Source: Quercus robur
Lineage: Eukaryota > Streptophyta > Magnoliopsida > Fagales > Fagaceae
Assembly: GCF_932294415.1 (NCBI RefSeq)
Contig: NC_065541.1
Span: 48,276,290-48,340,289, forward strand
Reading direction: 5' to 3'
DNA length: 64,000 nt
Part shown: in pieces, positions 24,264 through 36,100 of the stretch
How the letters are laid out: each line of letters starts with the position of its first letter
Position numbering within the stretch: position 1 is the stretch's first letter
Notes under the pieces: model-generated
Database searches by the model: none
Told to the model about the DNA's origin: nothing
The model's input: only the letters and a program-made list of their open reading frames with translations
Program-made: the position numbers and the translations under genes

Positions 24264-27030
24264 ATGGGAGGTGTAGAGGATGAAGAACCAGCCACGAAAC
24301 GCGTGAAATTGTCCACTGAAGAATTGAGAGGTCTTTCTAACGGTTCATCTCTTATAGAGCCCGTATCTGGCTCTTCAAGCGACTTGATGGCTCGACCCCT
24401 GTCATCTGAAGGGGACGAAGAGGTTGTTGGTTCAAAAGGAGTTATTAAAAGAGTTGAGTTTGTCCGTATAATAGCCAAAGCATTATATTCTCTTGGTTAT
24501 AAGAAGAGTGGTGAACGTCTAGAGGAAGAGTCTGGAATACCCTTACACTCCTCTGTGGTAAATCTGTTTATGCAGCAAGTACTTGATGGCAATTGGGATG
24601 AAAGTGTTGCCACATTAAAAAAAATTGGACTACTAGATGAAAGCATTGTTAAATCAGCCTCTTTTCTTATTTTGGAGCAGAAGTTTCTTGAACTTTTAAA
24701 TGCAGAAAAAGTCATGGATGCCTTGAATACATTGAGGACTGAGATAACTCCTCTATGCATTAATGGTACTAGAGTTCGTGAACTTTCTTCCCGTGTAGTT
24801 GCCCCTTCACAGTTTGTTCTAGTTGGGTCTCACAGTCAAGACACTGTGAGGGCAAAATCTAGGTCAAAGCTACTGGAGGAATTGCAGAAACTGCTTCCCC
24901 CAACAGTTATGATACCTGAAAGAAGGTTGGAACACTTAGTCGAACAGGCACTTCTTTTGCAACGAGATGCTTGCCCTTTTCACAACTCTTTGGATAAGGA
25001 AATGTCATTGTATACTGATCATCAGTGTGGAAGAGATCAGATTCCTTCTCAAACTTTACAGGTTAGAGAGAATCTTTTCTGTTCGACGGTGTAAGCTTCA
25101 TAAATAGTTTTTATACATATTTACCTTTTGTTCTTTGTTGACAGTATCCCGATGCACATGAAACTTTTCTTTGTGATTGTGATGTACTTGTTAGTAGCAA
25201 CCAGTCTTAGTAGTATGTAATGTATGTGTTGGGTCATTATTGTTCTCTTTTGTCATGAGAAGTGTACTTTTCTCATGATATGTAACATCACAAGTCATTT
25301 ACCCAGTGTACAATCAATTAACTGCAAGTTATTGGTTATCAATTACCTATCAAAAAGTTATTGGTTATCAATTGACTATTTATTCTGTGAGGTTTTTCAA
25401 AGGTTGATGTTATTGCTTGAAGCTGACGTAAAGGAGATGAATTTATTTTTCTTTTGTGGCTGATCAGAAGTATTGCAGCAGCCTAACGAATGAAGTTTCA
25501 GGATGAAAGGTTTAGGGGAGGCCCATGATCCAATCAGGGCTAGGATCATGAATATGTTAGCTTCCAAACATACTCATGTCTGTTCTGAAGGGCCAGCTAG
25601 GAGCAGGAACATGTTCTTGGAAGTTGGTTTCCTTTCAAGATATGAGGATGATGGAATGTCCAATGACTCCAATCCTTCAGAGGCTTGTGTCTAGCAAGGA
25701 ATTTGAGACTAAAATGAAGAGATTTTACGAACATATAAGCATTTGAAGTATAGATCTGAGGAGGAAGAGTATTAGTGTAAGTTTGAAGCCTGAAATGATT
25801 GAAGAGGGAGTAGCATTTGACTAAAATGAGAATTTCATAAGGGGGTTTTTAAAAGTTGTGAATCCCAAGGTAGTTAGTTTGGCATAAAATTTATAAATTT
25901 TACTGAGGGTGGCAGCATAAATACAAATTTATCCACCAGATTGAAAATATGGGCATGGTAGAACAACATATAAATGCTGGTGGTGAAGGGATACTCTTCC
26001 AGAGGATATTGTTGGTGATGTTTTGTCCTCTGCTAGTGGAACCTAGTATTGATGGAATCATGCTAACTCTATTCCATCCTTTTCAAGAGAGAATAAATCC
26101 AGATAGACCTCTATTAAAAGAATATCATGCATATTTTTAGGTTTATGCCAGAGTGAGATCCCTAGAATTTGATGTTTTCACTATGGGTTGTTATTGTTAT
26201 TTTTTCTTGGTTTAATTCTTTTTGTTGCTTTGGGAGGAGGGGGCAGTTCTAGGTTGATAAGGATTAGCTAGTTGACTTTGATGTGGGTATCGGTAATAAG
26301 GATGCTGGAACTAAGTCATTTTATGGAGCATGATTTAGCTCTGTGCACCCCTCAACTTAAGGTAGTCAAGAGCTTACTCCATTGCATTGAACCAATTTTG
26401 TTTACTCCATACCTGAAGCAGACAACATATCGCTTATAAGGGTATATTTCCTATCTTTTTGCCAAACTATCTATAATGTAGGTTAACATGGAGAGTTTAC
26501 TAGGATATTAACTATATCAAGCAATGACGGTAGCTTAAGTGAGTGCTTCCATTTCTGTTCAACCTATTTCCTCTTTTTATTTTTTGGATAAGTCTGTTCA
26601 ACTTTTTTCCTTGCTAATGAGAATATAGTAATGACAGATATGAAGAAAAAAGGACTAAAGTAATAAGGTGTGATGGTTGTGCTATCAAGTTGGAGATTCT
26701 AGATTGACAATGACCTCTTCTTTACCTCAAGATGAGGTGATTCTAAAATGCCTCAAGGCTTAAAAGTTAAAACATTGAGCAACACCTCCAGGGCATACCC
26801 TTGTCAAGCCAAGCCATATTGAATGTGCACCATTTTATAGTTTCTATGACAATCTCTAGAAGCATTTTCCTTTCCAATGAGAATTAGCTCAAATGGCAAT
26901 TCCTCCTCTTTTAATAATGTGATGGAGGGTAAGATCGTGAGGGCAAGACTTATGGGGTATGTGCGTAACTTAACCCCCATGCGCACAAAAAATAAAAGGG
27001 GGCCTCTAGAGGCATTAGTTATTGTTCAAC

Positions 27031-27106
<76 letters not shown>

Positions 27107-30100
27107 TTGGATGAATTTTTTAATTAAAAAATAAAATAGAAGGGGTTATGCACCTTATGCATCAATTCTCAAACCTTGCTTTTTGAGGGGAACAACTTCT
27201 CAACTTATGCCTTCTCTCTGTCCATCTATTTTTTCCAATTAAATTATAATGGTGGGTTAATTATGCTCTTTACATGTTCGAGGAAGTATATGAGTGTAAC
27301 CTTTTCTGATTTTCTTTTAATAAATATTTTAAGAGTTACTTTGTGTCCTTTCATGTTTTCTATTATTTTAAAAGGGCAGGGTTTAATGCTTTGTGTTACA
27401 CTTCCACCCTAGAAACTATATTCATGATCGTATGTAGACGATTAAAAGAATTATAACTGCTTCTCTGATTCATATCTCTTAGAAACAACTTGTGTCTTAC
27501 AGATTCACAACTGTTTTCCTTTTTTCAAAGTTTTCTCTACCCTTGTTCTATTTTTATTTTTTTTAGGGAGGTGGGGAGGGGTGGGGGATGGGGCTAATGC
27601 CTTACACTTTTTAGTGTTTGCAGATATGGTCCATTGTTCCAAAATGGTAATAGTTTCATGGTGCAGAAATGTTTTTTTGTTAAATTCTTGAATACATGGT
27701 CTCTAGATTCTTTAACTTTTACGTCCTCTCATCCTCTTCTTTTAACTCTATACTACTATGTTTTCTACTTAATCCACAAGCAGCACTTGTTCTTCAATCC
27801 TAAACATGCAACCCTCATTTCATAATTCTAGAATGTCTATTGACCGTAAGGCCTGCACTGAAACATCCCAAATCAAAATGTAGGTTCAGCTATATGGTTT
27901 CAGGAATTCCTGTGACTTTTACCTTCAGACTCTGCCATGAAACCTATCAGTAATTATTATTATTATTAACTATTACTTTACAAGACACCTGATAAGCTTA
28001 AGATTCCTAAAGTTATTGTGTGTCCTAGTTAACAAAAAAAAATTGATTCAGTTATTCTACAACTTTGCTAGGTAAATAGAATCAGTATAGGACTCTTATC
28101 CAGCAATGTCAGAAAAAGTGGCATTATGCAGTACTAACTTGTCTTTAGAAGGCCCTTAAAGGCAGCTAAAAGTGAATGAATAAGGATTCAAAAACACTGT
28201 GCTATGCACAAAATTGAGGATCTCTTGATTAGGTGTTCAGCTTACATCAATTTGATGATATTCTGTTTCACTCGGAACACATACATTTAGTTAAGAAGGC
28301 AAATTAGAGGGTTTATAATACCTTAAGAGATATCCTTTACTTGATTGTGGTAAGCACACTTAGTTGTTAGCTACAAATGCTTCAAGATGTTGATTTATAT
28401 CTATTTTCCACCCTTTATAAACCCTCATAAAAAAAAAAGAAAGAGAGAAAAGTTTCTTTATGCATGAGAAATTTATGTCTCTTATGGTAGTGAGACATAA
28501 ATTTCCACATTTGTACTTATTGATAATATTTCATGATCTTTTCCAATTTCTCTGTTTGTTTCTTTTCTGGAGACTTTGTTAACCTTGAGTGGACTATGCA
28601 TTTCCTTTTTACAGCTACTATTGTGAATTTGGTATCTACATGTCATTCGATCTCCATCTTGAATCTTTCTTTTTATTTCTATTTGAGTAGATATTACGAG
28701 ACCACAGCGATGAAGTCTGGTTCTTGCAGTTTTCACATAATGGGAAATACTTGGCTTCATCATCAAATGATCGTTCAGTTATCATATGGGAGGTAAGATT
28801 GATACTTTTAATGGGTTTAGATTTGACTGTATTGTGATCTCTCTCTCTCTCTCTCTCTCTCTCCCTCCTTGGATAAGTAATTAATCTTATTTCTAAAGAG
28901 GCACTACCTCATTTACACAAATGTATACATGATGTAGTCCTAAAGAATTACAAAGAATAAAAGTTACAAGCACAAATCAATGAACTTACAATAGAAGGAT
29001 TGTTACTATAACCTAGGGAATGGGGGCTATTCAAACATGATCTTGAGAAAGACAACTTTAGACAAACAACCAAGGTTCCAGATCTTCAAATGTACAATGA
29101 TCCCTCTCTCTGCCACAACATACATTAATGGGCTAGTTTCCAAACAAAGGATGAACGTTTCCTAAACGAATTAACTGATTCTTCTATCCATATAATATAT
29201 AAACAATTCTGCTAGGCATTATCCAATGAACTCCAAACACTTAGACCATTTGTGCCATCACAATGCAACAACAAATGTTCCACCGTCTCACTGTTTCCCT
29301 ACACTTGCAACACCAATCTATTAGGGTAATTCCTTTCTTCATGAGATTATTGCATGCATAGTTGTTAGTATCTGATGAATCGTATTGAGTATTGTAAGAT
29401 ATGTATCAAATGTTTGCAAAAAATTCTGAATCATTTGGGTATACTTTCTTTGTCAGATTTGTTAGATAGTTGTACTTTCTCTGCTTTATAGTTTTTGATG
29501 TTTCTTCTGGTTCCTTAGTACACTGCCTATGTGCTTTGGTTTCGTGTATTCTTTTATTTATTCAATGAAGTTATATTACTTATATCAAAAAAAAAGTTTT
29601 GAATCATATGGATGTATCAAAGATGCTCATAAATCTTACGATGTGAATTGTTTCGAATCGGTGAGTTGTAATGTACTATATGGTACCTGAGGTTTTGCTT
29701 ATTCAACTTAAAAAAAGAAAAAAAGAATCCTTTTGATCTTTTGTTTCTTTCATTCATTTTTTTCCTTTCGAAAAGATTAGGGTATGTTTGGTAACTATTT
29801 TTTGTTTTTAAAAACAATTTTGTATTTTTGAGACTAAAAAACTTGTTTGGCAACCCAAAATGGATGGAAAGCTAAAATTGTTCTCAAAACTCAATTTGTG
29901 AAGGAAACTGAAAACATGCGAAATGCTGTTTTTAGTTTTTAATTTTCAAAAGTTAATGAAAACACGCATTTAATTTAATGAATCTAACTCATTTAATGAG
30001 TTAGCATTAGAGTTCAAATCTTAGTAACAACATATTTTAGTATTCTCTATTTTTTTTCCTTCAAAAAACTATCTTTTTAATTTCAACTAACCAAACATGT

Positions 30101-33100
30101 TTTTGATTTAAAAAATATAAGAATTTTTTTCTTTCTTTATATTCCTAAAAAAAGTTTTTGAAAATAGAAAACAAAAACTGTTACCAAACGTAACCTTAGT
30201 CTTTTAGAGTTTCTGAACATAACTAGGTTTTGCTTATTCAACTTAAAAAAAAAAGGGATCCTTTTGATCTTTTGTTTCTTTCATTCATTTTCTTTCAAGC
30301 ATTATAAATTTTATTGAATGTTCATGTATCTTAAGATACACGGTACACAAAAAATTGAGAAATCAATGCACAATTCGATTCCTATTTTGACAACTATGAT
30401 TAAATATTAAAATTGTGCCCATGTTGGTTGTCCACACAAAGAACTCTTTTTGTAGCTTTAGTACATCAAATGCATTTTCAAGGGAACTTCACATAATTGG
30501 AGCATCAAACCCAACATTTCCATTTAACCTCCTTCACACTCAATCAGGGCCTGCTTCACTTGGGAGGTTGGAATACAAAATAGCAAATCTACTGACTCCG
30601 ATTACCAATCATTAACATCATGGATAATCTTGATGTTTCATGAATGTGCCCTCTAAGTGAGAGCTGACTGAAGCATCCTTATCAACTATAATTACATATA
30701 GCTCCAGGTACTTCTCTTTTAAGGATTGATTTCCACACCACTTGTCGTACAAAAACCTCACCTGACTTCCAATCATTAATATCATGGATAATCTTGATAT
30801 TTCATGAGTCTGCCCTCTAAGTGAGAGTTGACTGAAGCATCCTTATCAACTATAATTACAAATAGCTTTGGGTACTTCTCTTTCAAGGATTAATTTCCAC
30901 AGAACTTGTCGTGCAAAAACCTCACCTGACTTCCAATCATTAACATCATGGATAATCTTGATAATAATATGAGTGTGCCCTCTAAGTGAGTGTTGACTGA
31001 AGCATCCTTATCAACTATAATTACATATAGCTCTGGGTACTTCTCTTTCAAGGATTGATTTCCACACCATTTGTCATGCGAAAACCTCACTTGACTTCCA
31101 TTCCTTAACACAAACTGCACATGACCTTGAACCCATCATAATACTCCTTCGTAAGGTACAACTCTATGTGCTTCTCAACTCCCTCATTGACTTGACAACC
31201 AGTGTCCACAAATGAGTATCTGCCTGCCAAAATCTCCATAGCAGTTTTTCTTTTTTTGATAGGTAATAAGAGTATTATTAAACAAACTGTAAAACAGAAG
31301 AAAGCAAATACAAGGTGTTCATGATGGTGAACACAAGGAAATGCAACAAACAAACAAACAGCAACAAACAACAAGAAAAAAACTTAAAGTGCAATACTAA
31401 GAGAAGAAATAAACTCCAAGATAGTGGAACAATCCGAGAAGCCCCAACACCTAGACCAATCAAATAAAGTCTTCTGGCATAGAGCTTGTAATTGAGCCAA
31501 GGATTTCTCGGTATCCTCAAAAGAGCGCCGATTTCTTTCCATCCAAACAATCCACATCCATAGCAGTTTTACTAATAGATCTTGTTATCACCATAGCCAT
31601 TTCCAAATAGAGCTTGGTTAAAAGTGCTTATAGCTTGCACGCCCTCAAACTCCCATTAAAGGCAAAAGGACATACTCATTTCCAATCCCTAAGATTGAGT
31701 TTGAACTCGTCACCCAGGCAGCTCCGTAAGAAATTCCTTTGCAATATCTCCAATATGTTCGCCCTAAGAGAAAGGATGGTGAAAACTTACTTATCAAATC
31801 CAAACGGGGTAGCACATCAACTGGGGACAAAGCCTTATTAAGTGGAGGTTACTAGTTTGAATCTCCCATTGGGGCCCTTAGACAAAACTTATAAAATATA
31901 AAGGTAATAAGTTGGTAAACTGAAAAGCATATTCCTCCTTTTGACAAATACAATGTTTCCAACTTGATAGTCTATGTTTCATTTCCTCTAAAATGGGGAG
32001 GGGAAAGGGGGGTGGAGCACTAGAGTTTGTAGAAGGACTCATGGTTGTGGTTCATGGCGAAGTATTAGTGAAGGGTGGGAAAATTTTTCTAGGCATTTGT
32101 CTTTTGTGGTGGGGGATGGTTCTCGTATTCTTTTTTGGCATGATAAGTGGATTGGGGATAATTCTCTCAAATCTCTTTATCCTTAGTTATTTGTGTGTTC
32201 AGCCAATAAGGAAGCTTGTATTTCTAAAGTGTTAAGTTCTCCGGTTGGTGATAATGATAGAGTATGGACTTTAAGATTTTATAGGGAATTTAATGATTGG
32301 GAGTTGGCGGCTTCCTATTCCCTTTTTCACTTCATTCAAACTTGAATTCCTAGGGGTGGAGGTAGTGACAGACTTTATTGGTGTCTTAATGGAAGTACGA
32401 AGTTTGATGTTCGGTCTTTTTATCATAAGATTCGAAATGTAACTCTTTCTACTTTCCCTTGGAAGGGCATTTGGAAAGTAAAGGTTCCTAAAAGGGTGAC
32501 ATTCTTTATGTGGACAGCAGCTCATGGCTAGATCTTTACTTTGGATAATGTTATGCTCCGAGGCCGCACTTTGGCAAATTGTTGTTGTATGTGTTGTTGT
32601 AATGAGGAATCTGTGGATCACCTGCTGATTTCTTGTTTGGTTGCTCATTCTCTGTGGATGCATGTGCTTCGGCTGTTTGGGATTGATTGGGTCATGCCAG
32701 GTTCCATTGTAGACTTATTTTTTTGTTGGTATCATTGGCTTGAGAAACATAATTCTGATATTTGGAATCTGGTTCTGGGTTGTTTAATGTGGAATATTTG
32801 GATTGAACGGAATCAGTGTTCTTTTGAGGATACAAGGAAATCATTGGATCAGTTGTTAGATTTATGCAAACGGATCCTCTTTGATTTGTCTCGGTGTTGG
32901 GGCCTCTCGGATTGTTCTACACTTATGGATTTTCTTTTGTCTCTTAGAATAGCTTAGTGTCTGTTTGCTTCTTTTTACCTCTTTTTTCTTTTTGTTCATT
33001 GTCGTGAACCTTGTGTATTTTTCATGCTATTCCTTTTTCAATAAAATTTTTTCTTACCTATCAAAAAAAAGGTATTCCGCAGCACTCTTGCTTTAAAAGG

Positions 33101-36100
33101 CGATCTCAAATGCATACTTGAATAATTCAGGGGCAAGCCGCCAATCATACAACAAAAATGTTCTCCAAAACATCAGTGTCTTCAACCTTCATCAATGTCT
33201 CCAACCTCTCCTACTGTTTCAATTTCACTCTCACTGAGGTTCATTTTTAGGCCTGTTACATCTTCGAATCATGTTAACATCGTCCTTATGTGAAGAAGTT
33301 GTTTCACGGTAGCATCACAAAACAAAATTGTGTCATCAGCAAATAGTACGTGGGAAACCAAAAGGCTGTTTTCTCCATTCCTAACTCTAAATCCAGAGAT
33401 GAAACTCCCTGCTTCAGTTCCCTTCAACATTCTACTCAACACCTCCAAAACCAGAATAAAGAGTAGCGGTGAGAGAGGATTACCTTGCCTTGGTTCTCTT
33501 CAACATTTTACTTAACACCTTCAAAACCTGAATGAAGAGTAGCGGTGAGAGAGAATCACCTCGCATTAAGACTTATCAAGTTATTAAAAAATCCCACTGG
33601 GGAGCCATTTACCAACATGGACAAGTGCTACTACACTATTATGAATTATAGCTTTCTTATTTTAGTTATGAAGAATATCTCCCTTCTTTTTTCCTATCTA
33701 TGATGGTTTGCATGTCTCTCCTGCAGTTGCATGTCAGAGTTCATTATTCTTGTTTGCCCCTCCATATTTAGTTATTTACCAGCACTGAGAAGTGCCCCAC
33801 TGTCATGAATTATAGCTTTGTGATTGTAGTTATGAAGAGTATCTCTCTTCTTTTTTCTCCTTGATGATGATTTGCATCTCTTCTGCACTTACATGTCAGA
33901 GTTCCTAATTGCTGTTTGCTCCACGTTTCTGGATTAAATATCACATCAATTCTTGGTACGGTGTGGTGACATTCTGATATTGGCGTTGTTTGGTCAGATG
34001 TAACAATATTGCTTTGTCTCTGTTGTAATTTTCTCCGTTTTGCACTTAAAATTGAGGTTTGGTCCCAAAAATCAAGAGTTTGACTTTGAAGTCATGGTTT
34101 TAACCTTTTCTGGAGCTGCAATCATTTGATAAATATTTTACAATTAAGCAGGGAACAATTGCATTGGACTAAAAGTGATGAAATACTAAACCAATTGAGA
34201 CATCCAACTAAATTATGGCTTAACATATTATACTTCTGTTAGTAGCTCTTCTTGTTCAGATAGGGTGGAACCTGTACCTCCTGGACGGGATAGCCGTTTA
34301 GAGTGGAGATATTTTATATATTTGTGTGTGTATGTGTGTATCCTCGTGCTTATCCTGCCTTAATATATTAGGTTGGTTCCATAAAGGGCTAATTTTTCAA
34401 GATGTCTTCTAGAATACAAGTGATCAACCTTGAATAATTTGTTCAGGATCAATTGCTGACCCCAAAAATTTGGTACTAAGCCTTGGTTGTTGTTGTATTG
34501 ATTTTGAATGGCTTGAAAGAAAACCATGCCAGATGGAGTGAAGTTTTGGACTATTTAGAAGTACAACTACAAAATGAGCATAATGGAATAAAAAAAAGCA
34601 GTTAAAGATGGCTCAGTGATGAAGATATTGAATTAGAAATGAATGCACTTGTGCTGTTACCAATCAAGGTCAAGGTGAGAGATAAAATCACTCAAGATAG
34701 TTGGTGATGTGATCTCTGTTAACGGAAGCTGTTTGTAACAAGATCAAGATGACTCAAAGGAGCTATTAGGGCAAAAGTATGGGCAAGAAGAGCGTCAAAC
34801 ATCAAAAATGGTGCTAGTGGTGCCGTAAGATAGATTCTTGCATATGGTTGGTTTGGTCTTTAGGGCTGACAGGTTGCAGTTTTGGGTGTATTATGGTATT
34901 TAGAGATTGTAGCTGCAGCCAGGTTGAGAAGGTATGATATAAGAGGCCAATAGGGGTTATTTCTTGAAAGAATTAGGTTGCAGAAAATTTTAGCAACAGG
35001 GGAAATTAGGTGTTTTAGGGTTTGTTTCTATGATTAATTGGTGGTAAAAAGGCTAGAAAATGCCAATGTGTTTTAGGGTTTTGTTAGGGTTAATAAAAAA
35101 AAAATTTAAGGGGTTGTGATGGGGTGAAAACAGGTTGTAGCTTGAATCCGTTCAGGAGTATGTGAGTGGTGCATGTGAACGGTATTGAAGTGGTATGCAG
35201 TTTGGAAACCAAATATGCCTGTTGACTGGTTGGTGCTGATTGATTTTGTTGGACCTGAACGATTTTAATGCTGTTGACATTGATGGATGTTGACTGTTGA
35301 GAACATTGACACTGATAAATGTCAAGAATTTTTAGGATTTAATTTTTTTTTAAGTAATGAAAATTTTATTGAAACCAGAAAACAGCCACCCAAGTGTACA
35401 TGATGTATACAATCGGGGACAATACAATCATGCCCACAGATTACAATGATCAATCAAATCGAAAAAAATCGAACATAAAGAGTAACAATCCACAACAGAC
35501 ATCCAATCCAACAAGGTTAGCTTAATGTCTGTCAAACGTCTTTCCAAATCCTCAAAATTTGGGCATTCCACTCCCTCCAAATACACCAAATCAAACAGTG
35601 AAAACAGCTTTCCAAATAATTCCATTTCTATGATGACCAAGCTGCCCTTGCCTAGAAGCAAATAACTTGATGACTGTCTTTGGCATGACCCAGTAAACTC
35701 CAAACAAACCAAACACCACAGGCCATAACTCCATAGCAATAGGACAATGAAGTAATAAATTAATGAATTGGTTACAGGCTATTCATTTTCCTTAGTTGGA
35801 TATGAAGCTATTTCCTTTCCTTATTTTATGAAATTTGGGTTGTAGAGGCTTGATCATGGAATACAAAATTTTGGTTGGAATTTCCTTCCAATGTCAAGAT
35901 TTCTATCCTTCTTTATATGCTTGGTGTTGCCTCTAGGCAACCCAAGATGCTGACATCTAAGTTTTCTCTCTCTTTGTACCATGGTTTTAAAAACCGTTCC
36001 GTTCCAGCCAGAATGGCCGGAATTTTCCGTCCCAGTGTAGGTAACCCCCTTATTCTGTTTCATCCTAAATGCCGTATTTGTACCGGCGTTCTGGCCGGAA

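Noticed and set aside
30609..31100. Regular repeats considered as a CRISPR array
   Set aside because: Units are 164 bp, contiguous, without spacers, and encode LINE residues; the genome is eukaryotic.
32271..32663. 130-codon minus-strand ORF
   Set aside because: Antisense of the LINE zinc-binding region, whose plus-strand frame has the conserved residues.
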